Below the pieces are notes generated by a model. The model was not told the origin of the DNA, searched no databases, and saw only the letters and a program-made list of their open reading frames with translations. From Pyramidobacter piscolens (GTDB taxonomy: Bacteria; Synergistota; Synergistia; Synergistales; Dethiosulfovibrionaceae): a stretch of 64,000 bases of DNA. Both the position numbers and the translations under genes were made by a program. The stretch lies in assembly GCA_004558205.1 (NCBI GenBank), contig SFDM01000010.1, positions 1 to 64,000 on the forward strand, given 5' to 3'. Shown here in pieces: positions 1 to 5,758 of this stretch; the first letter of the stretch is position 1; each line of letters opens with the position of its first letter.

Positions 1-180
1 GGCGCGCATGATGGTGCTGAACACGATGGTATAGACCACCAGCTGCAAAAGCGGATTAAGAAAGGTCCAGGCGAAGCCCAGCACGGACCCTTTGTAACGC
101 CCGCGCAGGTCGCGGCGGACGAGCATGAAGATCATCTCGCGGTAGTCGTAGATCTCTTTGATCCTCTTGATGCTATTCAT
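1..180 (-). CDS. ABC-2 type polysaccharide export permease, 5' part only
   Basis: Only the first 60 codons lie in the window; the gene runs off the left edge. The N-terminus has a cytoplasmic helix with a YDYREMIFMLVRRDLRGRYK segment, then FAWTFLNPLLQLVVYTIVFS, the start of the first membrane helix. This pattern is typical of Wzm/TagG-like permeases that, with an ATPase partner, export O-antigen, teichoic acid or other polysaccharide (family knowledge). Its ATG overlaps the stop of the upstream glycosyltransferase by 8 nt (ATGAATAG), so the two are translationally coupled. The substrate cannot be told from this fragment. Confidence 0.8.
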   Translation of the reverse strand, partial: MNSIKRIKEIYDYREMIFMLVRRDLRGRYKGSVLGFAWTFLNPLLQLVVYTIVFSTIMRA

Positions 181-1348
181 AAAGACAAACCTTTCTGAGT
201 CCCCGGCTGTGGCTTTTGTCGAGGTACTTCTCATAGATTTTGGCGTATTGGGGTATCAGGTGTTCCAGGCTGCAGGGTTCCACGAGCTGCCGCCGAAGTT
301 CCCGAAGCTGTGGGGTAGCTAAGGACTCCCGTGATTTGTAAAGGAACAAAAGTTTCTTCTCGAGGTCGCCTTCCTTTTGAAGGCTAAACAACTCGCCCTG
401 CTCAGGCCGGTGGAGGATGTCTCTGTGCCCTCGAATATCTGAAAGGAGCACGGGCAGGCCCTGAGCCTGATATTCCAAAACATTGAGAGGAAGACCTTCC
501 TGGCGGGAGACGGAGATGCCCAGGTCGCACAGGGAGAGAAAATCCGAGGTGTTTTTCTGATATCCAAGGAGCTTGACCTGATCGTCCAGGGCCATTGCGT
601 GGACGATCCGCTTCAGCTGAGATTGCATGATGCCGTCGCCGAGCAGGAGCAGCATAAAATCGGGTATGGCGGAACGCAGCTTTGACAGAGCTTGCAGCAG
701 CCTGAGCTGATTTTTTCTCTTGGAAAGCTCGGCCACGTAAACCGTTAGGAAGGTGCGCTCGCTGATGCCATAGGCGCGGCGAAGCTCCGCTTTCTTCTTT
801 TCTGAAGGGATGGTAAAGCGTTGAAAGTCGATACCTACGCCCGGGATAAAAGCGATTTCTTTGGCGGTGAACTTTTTCCTGACCGCCAGGTCATAGTCGG
901 CTTGGTTGATGGTGATGAGGCAGTCCGTCAGCGGTGCCAGAAGCTTTTCGGCTGAGTAGAAAAAGAGCCAGTTGGCCAAAGGCGCGGCGTCATAAAAGTG
1001 AAAGCCGTGGGCTGTGTAGAGCACAGTGGTGCCCTCCCGCCTGGCCCTTCTTGCGGCCAATCGCGTCAGAACGCCGCCTGTGGGCGTATGGCAATGAATC
1101 AGTAAATAACGGTTGAGGCTTATGAGTTCCTTCAAGTGTCTGTAGGCTTTCAGGTTCGTCCAGGTCAGGGGAAAGCGGTCCATGGGAATGTTGAACTTGC
1201 AGTCGCAAAACGGGATTGTTTCATCGCCCTGGGAAGCTACGTGAACCTCGTATCCCCTTTGATGAAACCAATGAAGATAGGGAAGGTGAAAGTGGAGAAT
1301 ATGGCTGTCCACTCGCGCGACGAAGAGGATTTTAGGGCGTTCTGGCAT
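173..1348 (-). CDS. Glycosyltransferase family 4 (GT-B fold), surface polysaccharide
   Basis: 391 aa. Residues about 1-180 form the GT4 acceptor domain (start MPERPKILFVARVDSH; HCHTPTGG; YTAHGFHFYDAAP). The C-terminal donor domain has VAELSKRKNQ near residue 205, LLGDG, and S-RQEGLPLNVLEYQAQGLPV with the EX7E-type nucleotide-sugar site. The family moves a sugar from a nucleotide donor to a lipid-linked oligosaccharide on the inner face of the cytoplasmic membrane. Start: ATG 1346-1348 with AAAGG 8 nt upstream. It lies just upstream of and overlaps an export permease, so a polysaccharide or O-antigen locus is inferred. Expression is probably governed by the repeat-bearing leader upstream. Donor and acceptor are unknown. 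Confidence 0.85.
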   Translation of the reverse strand: MPERPKILFVARVDSHILHFHLPYLHWFHQRGYEVHVASQGDETIPFCDCKFNIPMDRFPLTWTNLKAYRHLKELISLNRYLLIHCHTPTGGVLTRLAARRARREGTTVLYTAHGFHFYDAAPLANWLFFYSAEKLLAPLTDCLITINQADYDLAVRKKFTAKEIAFIPGVGIDFQRFTIPSEKKKAELRRAYGISERTFLTVYVAELSKRKNQLRLLQALSKLRSAIPDFMLLLLGDGIMQSQLKRIVHAMALDDQVKLLGYQKNTSDFLSLCDLGISVSRQEGLPLNVLEYQAQGLPVLLSDIRGHRDILHRPEQGELFSLQKEGDLEKKLLFLYKSRESLATPQLRELRRQLVEPCSLEHLIPQYAKIYEKYLDKSHSRGLRKVCLYE

Positions 1349-1643
1349 GGCGCATGCCTTTCTCTATCCAGTAATTTTGGTTTACAGGTCGCAAAAAACA
1401 CAAAAAGAGCCCCACAGAATCTGACGCTGCGAGAATTCTCGCAACGCGATCTGTGAAGCTCTTTTTATAAGGCAAAGCAAAAGAAGTGAGTTCCGTCACG
1501 AAAGGACGAAAATCTACTTTATCGCTTTCACTCGTTAAATTGTCTTGTCTTGTCTTGTCTTGTCTTGTCTTGTCTTGTCTTGTCTTGTCTTGTCTTTCTA
1601 AGAAGGGTTCATTAAAATGCATATTAGATCCGCTATTGTACAT
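1332..1643 (-). CDS. Repeat-bearing leader reading frame upstream of the glycosyltransferase
   Basis: 103-codon frame starting at ATG 1641-1643 with a strong SD (GGGAGG, 1655-1660, 11 nt away). After MYNSGSNMHFNEPFLE the eleven AGACA repeats encode alternating RQDKT units. About 66 further codons follow, and the frame ends 17 nt inside the glycosyltransferase gene. The other two frames leaving the repeat stop within 20 nt (TAA or TGA). The frame crosses the terminator-like hairpin at 1391-1462. No recognisable domain, so a regulatory leader peptide seems likelier than a functional protein. Translation in vivo is not shown; the frame could be open by chance. Confidence 0.4.
   Translation of the reverse strand: MYNSGSNMHFNEPFLERQDKTRQDKTRQDKTRQDNLTSESDKVDFRPFVTELTSFALPYKKSFTDRVARILAASDSVGLFLCFLRPVNQNYWIEKGMRHARTP
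1391..1462 (-). terminator. Terminator-like hairpin inside the glycosyltransferase leader
   Basis: On the minus strand, arm GAGCTTCACAGA pairs with TCTGTGGGGCTC, enclosing an inner palindrome TGCGAGAATTCTCGCA (1428-1443). It is followed directly by TTTTTGTGTTTTTTG. It lies between the promoter and the glycosyltransferase start, so it would act as an attenuator. A T5 tract on the other side makes it possibly bidirectional. Confidence 0.7.
1541..1595. repeat. Pentanucleotide simple repeat, (TGTCT) x 11
   Basis: Eleven perfect tandem copies of TGTCT (plus strand; AGACA on the minus strand), 55 bp, with no interruptions. Such tracts change copy number by slipped-strand mispairing and cause phase variation in many host-associated bacteria (established). 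The tract lies inside an SD-led open frame, so a gain or loss of one unit shifts that frame. Confidence 0.97.
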
Positions 1644-1720
1644 TTAATAAAAATCCTCCCTTCGACACAGTGAATTTAAAATCATGCGGATGCAGGACAA
1701 AGCGCGGCGTTCGAGTCGGC

Positions 1721-1744
1721 AAAAAAATAGGGCCGAGAGCCCTA
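1721..1744 (-). terminator. Promoter-proximal terminator-like hairpin
   Basis: On the minus strand stem TAGGGC/GCCCTA with loop TCTCG, followed by seven T (1721-1727). It would form within about 30 nt of the predicted transcription start, so a transcript meets it almost at once. It may be an attenuator or a target for antitermination. Confidence 0.55.
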
Positions 1745-1757
1745 CGCTAGTTTGTAG

Positions 1758-1785
1758 ATTCTATCACATCAGTTCAGAAAATCAA
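1758..1785 (-). promoter_or_regulatory. Sigma-70-type promoter for the polysaccharide leader
   Basis: Minus strand TTGATT (1780-1785), 16-nt spacer, TAGAAT (1758-1763). Predicted start near 1750. It precedes both leader hairpins, the repeat and the glycosyltransferase. Confidence 0.6.
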
Positions 1786-1799
1786 GTGCAGAGTCGCAT

Positions 1800-2189
1800 G
1801 TGCTGTTGTTGTCCTGTGGAAGTATGATAATACTGATTGTCCTAATTTCAGCGTTGAATCCTATCGAGAAAGCCGCGGCGTTTCATCTTCACTTTGAAGG
1901 TATACACCCCTTTATAGACGGCAACGGACGCACGGGAAGGCTGATCATGAACATGATATTAATGCAGTCGGGATATCCGCCGATCGACCTTAAATTCACG
2001 TATCGCCGCCGTTATTATGACGCCTTTGACAGTTACGACAGAAGCGGCGACACCGGGCCAATGACGCGACTAATCGGCGAATACGTCAAAACTTGCAGAG
2101 AATCCGACGAAGCCCTAACGAAAATCAGAACGGGAAAAGGTAAAGGTTATGCGGACGCTAAAGAGTTATATGCTGATCTTAGTATTTGA
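1800..2189 (+). pseudogene. Fic-domain protein, C-terminal relic
   Basis: From about residue 22 the product reads as the end of a Fic protein. The catalytic motif HPFIDGNGRTGRL is intact, followed by the usual helices (ILMQSGYPPI, RYYDAFDSYDR). Fic proteins AMPylate targets with the motif His. The first ~20 residues (MLLLSCGSMIILIVLIS) are unrelated, and the N-terminal domain and most of the Fic core upstream of the motif are missing, so this is a 5'-truncated remnant. It lies beside another broken accessory gene. Confidence 0.8.
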
Positions 2190-2191
2190 TC

Positions 2192-2464
2192 ATGCTCGCG
2201 CTGGTCGCTTCAACGAAGTTTCGCAAAGACACTGATTTGTTAAAAAGCAGGGAAAGGACTTGAATAAACTCCACGAGCTGCTCGACCTGCTGATCAACGA
2301 AAAGCCCTTGCCTGGACGATATGCCGATCACTACGCTTTCGGGGAATTGGGCGGGGTGCAGAGACGTTCATCTTGAACCGGACTGGACTCTTTTTTATGA
2401 GATTGTAAGCAGCGCGCTGAACCTGTTACGCGCGGGGAGCCATACAAGATTAATGAAGAAATGA
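2192..2464 (+). pseudogene. YafQ/RelE-family toxin, two frameshifts
   Basis: Three frames must be joined to read the family. ATG 2192 gives MLALVASTKFRKD and soon stops. The next frame gives KDLNKLHELLDLLINEKPLP and RYADH. A third gives SGNWAGCRDVHLEPDWTLFY then LLRAGSHTRL, ending in TGA at 2462-2464. The order matches YafQ-like mRNA interferases (L-PDW-L-Y and TGSH motifs). The two shifts, near 2255 and 2335, inactivate it. No antitoxin gene is visible next to it. Confidence 0.75.
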
Positions 2465-2985
2465 TAGGTAGAGAGCTTTCAGCCGTTGCGCTGGAGGCTC
2501 TTTTTCTGACGCTCCCAAACGCGCCAGAACGGCCCATTTGCGCAAGCCTTAATACACTTATGTTGCGTATCGACAACGGCAAAGATGAAGCAGGGCGGGC
2601 CGCTCTGGACGATGGAGCGAGGAATTCAGCGGGGTATTGAGAGCTGCGCCGCCGGCTGTCCTGATTCTTCTTTTGCGGGATTTTCTGCAGCTTTCGACAC
2701 AGCACGCCGATCTGACTGCCTGAAACCGCCCAGAACACGCAAGAAGGCTGTTTTTGTCCTGAGCAAAAAACAGCCCACAGCGCCAGCAGCCGTGGGGGCT
2801 TCCCGCGGGGGTTTATGAATGGAGCAAGCCCGTTACGGGCCGTCCTGTTCTTTTCTTTCGAGGATCGATCTTTCGATATGCCACCCGCAGCCGCTTATAT
2901 CGCCGTCATAGAAGGCTTTATCCTGCCGCCGTTTTTTTGAGTCAAACATTTTGCGCAACGCCTCATCATCTGAAAGGAGGATACA
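2465..2985. other. Gene-poor stretch with probable relics
   Basis: No credible intact gene. A 59-codon frame begins at 2461 overlapping the toxin-relic stop (MIGRELSAVALEALFLT...) but matches nothing I recognise. A 10-bp stem (GGCTGTTTTT at 2746-2755, AAAAACAGCC at 2766-2775) is present without a following T tract. Confidence 0.5.
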
Positions 2986-3023
2986 AAAAGTGCCCTATCA
3001 CGGGAAGGTGATAGGGCACTTTT
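2986..3023. terminator. Bidirectional intrinsic terminator
   Basis: Perfect 16-bp stem, arm AAAAGTGCCCTATCAC (2986-3001), loop GGGAAG, then the complementary arm ending in TTTT. The A/T-rich outer pairs let it act in both directions. It separates the relic region from the tRNA/tadA block. No gene is seen from here to 3196. Confidence 0.85.
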
Positions 3024-3196
3024 AACCTCATCATTACGACGGGGGCTATTTGAGTTGTTGACAGAAGGAATACACTGCCGCGAGAAAACGAGGTCAACTG
3101 ATTCACATTTTTTGAGCGAGCCTTGCTGACACACTATGTGAACAAAAAAAGGCTTCACAGCGGGCATGAGGCCTTGTAATTACATATTGTATTATC

Positions 3197-3287
3197 TGGC
3201 GGAGAGGAGAGGATTTGAACCCCCGAACGGGGAGAACCCGTTGCCTGATTTCGAGTCAGGTGCCTTCAACCACTCGGCCACCTCTCC
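3197..3287 (-). tRNA. tRNA-Ser(CGA)
   Basis: Class II tRNA, 91 nt with long variable arm. Acceptor GGAGAGG/CCTCTCC, discriminator G, encoded CCA. The anticodon loop CTCGAAA gives anticodon CGA (codon UCG). T arm GGTTCAAATCC. Confidence 0.96.
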
Positions 3288-3299
3288 GCAACGTGAGGT

Positions 3300-3328
3300 A
3301 TTATATCACAGCTGAAGGTAGCTGCCTA
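3300..3328 (-). promoter_or_regulatory. Promoter of tRNA-Ser(CGA)
   Basis: Minus strand TAGGCA (3323-3328), 17-nt spacer, TATAAT (3300-3305), 12 nt before the tRNA 5' end. It overlaps the last codons of tadA. Confidence 0.6.
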
Positions 3329-3802
3329 GCTTTTTTCGAGATTTTTTTTGCGGCATTCAAGGAAGAATTTTTGCAGGATTTTACGGCATTCTTCTTCCAG
3401 CACATGGGCCGTGATGGCGGCGCGGTGGAACAGACGGTTGTCCCGCGCGATATTGTAGAGGCTGCCGCAGGCGCCGGCTTTGGGATCGGCGCAGCCGTAA
3501 ACGAGGCGGCTGATACGGCTTTGAACGATAGCGCCGGCGCACATGGGGCAGGGTTCAAGGGTCACGTAGAGGGTGCAGCCTTTGAGATTCCAGGTCTTTA
3601 AATGCAGGGCGGCTTCGCGGATCGCCACGATCTCGGCGTGGGCCGTGGGGTCCTTTTCGATCCTGCGGCGGTTCCTGCCGCGGCCGATTACGGCGCCTGT
3701 GGTGTCAACAACGACTGCACCTACGGGAATGTCGCCTTCCAGGGCGGCTTGCCGCCCTAGGTCCAGCGCTTGCGCCATATAATATGGATCGTTTCTTTCC
3801 AT
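3326..3802 (-). CDS. tadA: tRNA-specific adenosine deaminase
   Basis: 158 aa, normal length. TadA deaminates A34 of tRNA-Arg(ACG) to inosine so that it reads CGU/CGC/CGA. Cytidine-deaminase fold: zinc and proton-shuttle motif HAE near residue 55 (PTAHAEIVAIREAA) and PCPMC near residue 85 (TLEPCPMCAGAI), followed by RLVYGCADPKAGACGSLYN. ATG with GGAGGGG 7 nt upstream. Two copies of its substrate tRNA-Arg(ACG) lie directly upstream on the same strand, beyond a terminator. The paralogous guanine deaminase family is less likely given HAE, the length and the tRNA context. Confidence 0.93.
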   Translation of the reverse strand: MERNDPYYMAQALDLGRQAALEGDIPVGAVVVDTTGAVIGRGRNRRRIEKDPTAHAEIVAIREAALHLKTWNLKGCTLYVTLEPCPMCAGAIVQSRISRLVYGCADPKAGACGSLYNIARDNRLFHRAAITAHVLEEECRKILQKFFLECRKKNLEKS

Positions 3803-3830
3803 GGTTTTACCCCTCCGGAGTGAATGTACG

Positions 3831-3859
3831 AAAAAGGGAGTTCCCTGAGGAACTCCCTT
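3831..3859 (-). terminator. Terminator of the tRNA-Arg/Ser transcript
   Basis: 11-bp stem AAGGGAGTTCC (3834-3844), 4-nt loop, complementary arm to 3859. On the minus strand it ends in TTTTT (3831-3835). It lies between the tRNA genes and tadA. Confidence 0.85.
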
Positions 3860-3875
3860 AACTTTTTTTCCTAAA

Positions 3876-3952
3876 TGGCGCGCCAGGCAGGATTCGAACC
3901 CACGACCTTCTGGTCCGTAGCCAGACGCTCTATCCAGCTGGGCTACTGGCGC
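3876..3952 (-). tRNA. tRNA-Arg(ACG), copy 1
   Basis: 77 nt. Acceptor GCGCCAG/CTGGCGC, discriminator G, encoded CCA. The anticodon loop CTACGGA gives anticodon ACG, the substrate of TadA. Identical in sequence to the copy at 3984-4060. Confidence 0.96.
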
Positions 3953-3983
3953 GCACTTTGCGATTAAGGATTAATTTTTTTAA

Positions 3984-4060
3984 TGGCGCGCCAGGCAGGA
4001 TTCGAACCCACGACCTTCTGGTCCGTAGCCAGACGCTCTATCCAGCTGGGCTACTGGCGC
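3984..4060 (-). tRNA. tRNA-Arg(ACG), copy 2
   Basis: Identical 77-nt gene to the neighbouring copy, with encoded CCA, 31 nt away. A tandem duplication. No separate promoter is evident, so both are probably cotranscribed from the promoter upstream of tRNA-Ser(GCT). Confidence 0.96.
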
Positions 4061-4076
4061 GCATTCAAAAATTAAG

Positions 4077-4165
4077 TGGCGGAGAGAGAGGGATTTGAAC
4101 CCTCGAACCCAGAGTGGGTTACACACTTAGCAGGCGTGCGCCTTCGGCCGCTCGGCCATCTCTCC
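4077..4165 (-). tRNA. tRNA-Ser(GCT)
   Basis: 89 nt class II tRNA with long variable arm. Acceptor GGAGAGA/TCTCTCC, discriminator G and CCA encoded. Loop CTGCTAA gives anticodon GCT (codons AGC/AGU). Confidence 0.95.
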
Positions 4166-4186
4166 GTCCTCAATCGAACAGAAAGG

Positions 4187-4216
4187 ATTCTACCTCTAAT
4201 CCCTGTTTCTTGTCAA
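4187..4216 (-). promoter_or_regulatory. Promoter of the tRNA-Ser(GCT)/Arg/Arg cluster
   Basis: Minus strand TTGACA (4211-4216), 18-nt spacer, TAGAAT (4187-4192), about 20 nt before the tRNA-Ser(GCT) 5' end. Confidence 0.8.
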
Positions 4217-4285
4217 GTGCGAATTGCGTTTTTTAGAGAAAATCCTTGTTTTTCTTTCCTGAGAAGGCCAAGGGACCGATTGGAG

Positions 4286-5686
4286 CTATTTTTGAGCTTC
4301 GCTCTGAGGAGCGGCATCAGGGTTTTCCGATTTTACCTGGGCCGGTTCTGAGGCTGCGGGAGCGGCATCGGGGTTTTCCGGTTTTACCTGGGCCGGTTCT
4401 GAGGCCGCGGGAGCGGTGTCGGGATTTTCTGTTTTCGCGGGAGCAGGCTCTGAAGCACCTGTGACGTCGGCATTTGCCGCGGGAGCGGCCTGGGGCGTTT
4501 CTTCCTTGGCGGAAGCAGATTCCGCCAAGGATGCCGTATCGGCGCTTACGGCAGGTTCGGCGCTGGCGCTTGCCGCGGGAGCGGCTTCAGGCGCTTCCGT
4601 TTTGGCGGGAGCCGGTTCAGCAGCGGCAGGAATATCTGTACTCTCGGCGGGTTTTTCGTCGGGGGCCACGTCGGGGCTCTTGACTGTGAAAAGCTCGGGT
4701 GCGAGGATTTCAACTTTCATTTTATCGGTCAGTTCTTTGATAAAAGCGCGCTGGGCTTCTTCTCTCTTCTGTTGGAGCAGGAAGTTTTTCAGAGTTTCGC
4801 TGGCCTCTGAGAGAGGCACCGTATCCTCGGAGACGGCTTTTACGCGCCTGACGACGAAGAAGTCGCTGCTGGTAATCTCCACGGGGTCGCTGATTTCTCC
4901 GTCTTTCAGGCTGGCGAGGACTTCAAGCTTGCCGGCCATTTCTCTCTCGGCGATGCGGGTGGGCTGATCTGCGGGGGTAGACTGGATAATATCGGCGGAG
5001 CGGACTTCGACGGCTTTGGCCCAATCCTTATTTTCCTTGAGGTCCTTCACGAAACTCTCGGCGGTTTCTTTGTTCTTGAGCTGAGCAAAATCGACCATGA
5101 TTCCGGCGGGGGAGGTAAGGCCGAACATGGGAATGTTCTTCACCATGTCGTAGAATTTAGCCACTTCGTCGTCGGACACGACCACTCCGCCCGAGACGTC
5201 GCCGAGCATCTTGTTGATGGCCAGTTCGCGGGCGATGCTGGCCTTCACTTGGTTGATGTTGGAACCCTGGGCGCTGAGGTGTTGCATGAAGGCTTCCTTG
5301 GTGACGTACTGGGCTTCCACCTGCTTCAGCTGTTTGTCCACGTCCTCTGCGGGCGCGGTAATGTTCAGGCGGGCGACTTCGTCGATGACGGCACGGTTGG
5401 CGACCATTTCATCCAAGACGGCTTTGTAGATGAGAGGCATCTGATCGGGCTTGATATCCTTGATGCCCGTGCGGTCCACGTAATTACGGAGCCGTTCCTG
5501 CAGCTGGCTGATACGGACCTCTTCTCCGTTGACGGAGGCGACGGCAAAATCGCCGCTGCGCTCTCGCGAAGGCCCTGAGCCGCCGCTGCCGGTTCCGTAC
5601 ATCATCGGAATGGCAAGGACGAAAATGACGATGAACAGTGCGAGAATCCATTTTATCTGAGTGCGGAGCGTGGTGAGTATTAACAA
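4286..5686 (-). CDS. Membrane-anchored SurA/PpiD-like periplasmic chaperone with repetitive tail
   Basis: 466 aa. TTG start with AAAGGGG 9 nt upstream. Residues about 12-30 (IKWILALFIVIFVLAIPMM) form one N-terminal membrane anchor. Residues 45-180 resemble the SurA N-terminal chaperone domain (VNGEEVRISQLQERLRNYV). Residues 190-330 match a PpiC-like rotamase region poorly and lack its usual catalytic motifs, so chaperone rather than isomerase activity is more likely. The last ~120 residues are a low-complexity Ala/Pro/Glu/Lys tail with 17-residue repeats such as SEPAQVKPENPDAAPA. Such proteins help fold secreted and outer-membrane proteins in the periplasm. Transcribed toward the tRNA cluster, downstream of polA. 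Confidence 0.75.
   Translation of the reverse strand: MLILTTLRTQIKWILALFIVIFVLAIPMMYGTGSGGSGPSRERSGDFAVASVNGEEVRISQLQERLRNYVDRTGIKDIKPDQMPLIYKAVLDEMVANRAVIDEVARLNITAPAEDVDKQLKQVEAQYVTKEAFMQHLSAQGSNINQVKASIARELAINKMLGDVSGGVVVSDDEVAKFYDMVKNIPMFGLTSPAGIMVDFAQLKNKETAESFVKDLKENKDWAKAVEVRSADIIQSTPADQPTRIAEREMAGKLEVLASLKDGEISDPVEITSSDFFVVRRVKAVSEDTVPLSEASETLKNFLLQQKREEAQRAFIKELTDKMKVEILAPELFTVKSPDVAPDEKPAESTDIPAAAEPAPAKTEAPEAAPAASASAEPAVSADTASLAESASAKEETPQAAPAANADVTGASEPAPAKTENPDTAPAASEPAQVKPENPDAAPAASEPAQVKSENPDAAPQSEAQK
4321..4422. repeat. 51-bp tandem repeat in the chaperone tail
   Basis: Two near-identical 51-bp units (4321-4371, 4372-4422) with a more diverged third beginning at 4422. The unit is in frame (17 codons), so copy-number change alters tail length without a frameshift. 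Confidence 0.85.
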
Positions 5687-5758
5687 CGTGCTTAACCCCT
5701 TTCAAGACTGTGAATAAGAAATTTTTTGGAGCAACCACAGAATTTTACCATAAATCTA

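Noticed and set aside
1541..1595. CRISPR-like repeat run
   Set aside because: Unit of 5 bp with no spacers; a simple sequence repeat, not CRISPR.
2331..2738. 135-codon minus-strand frame opposite the toxin relic
   Set aside because: Ser/Arg-rich with no domain, while the plus strand there shows clear YafQ-like motifs.
3876..4060. Direct repeats as possible mobile-element ends
   Set aside because: The repeats are two tRNA-Arg genes with encoded CCA, not insertion-sequence or att ends.
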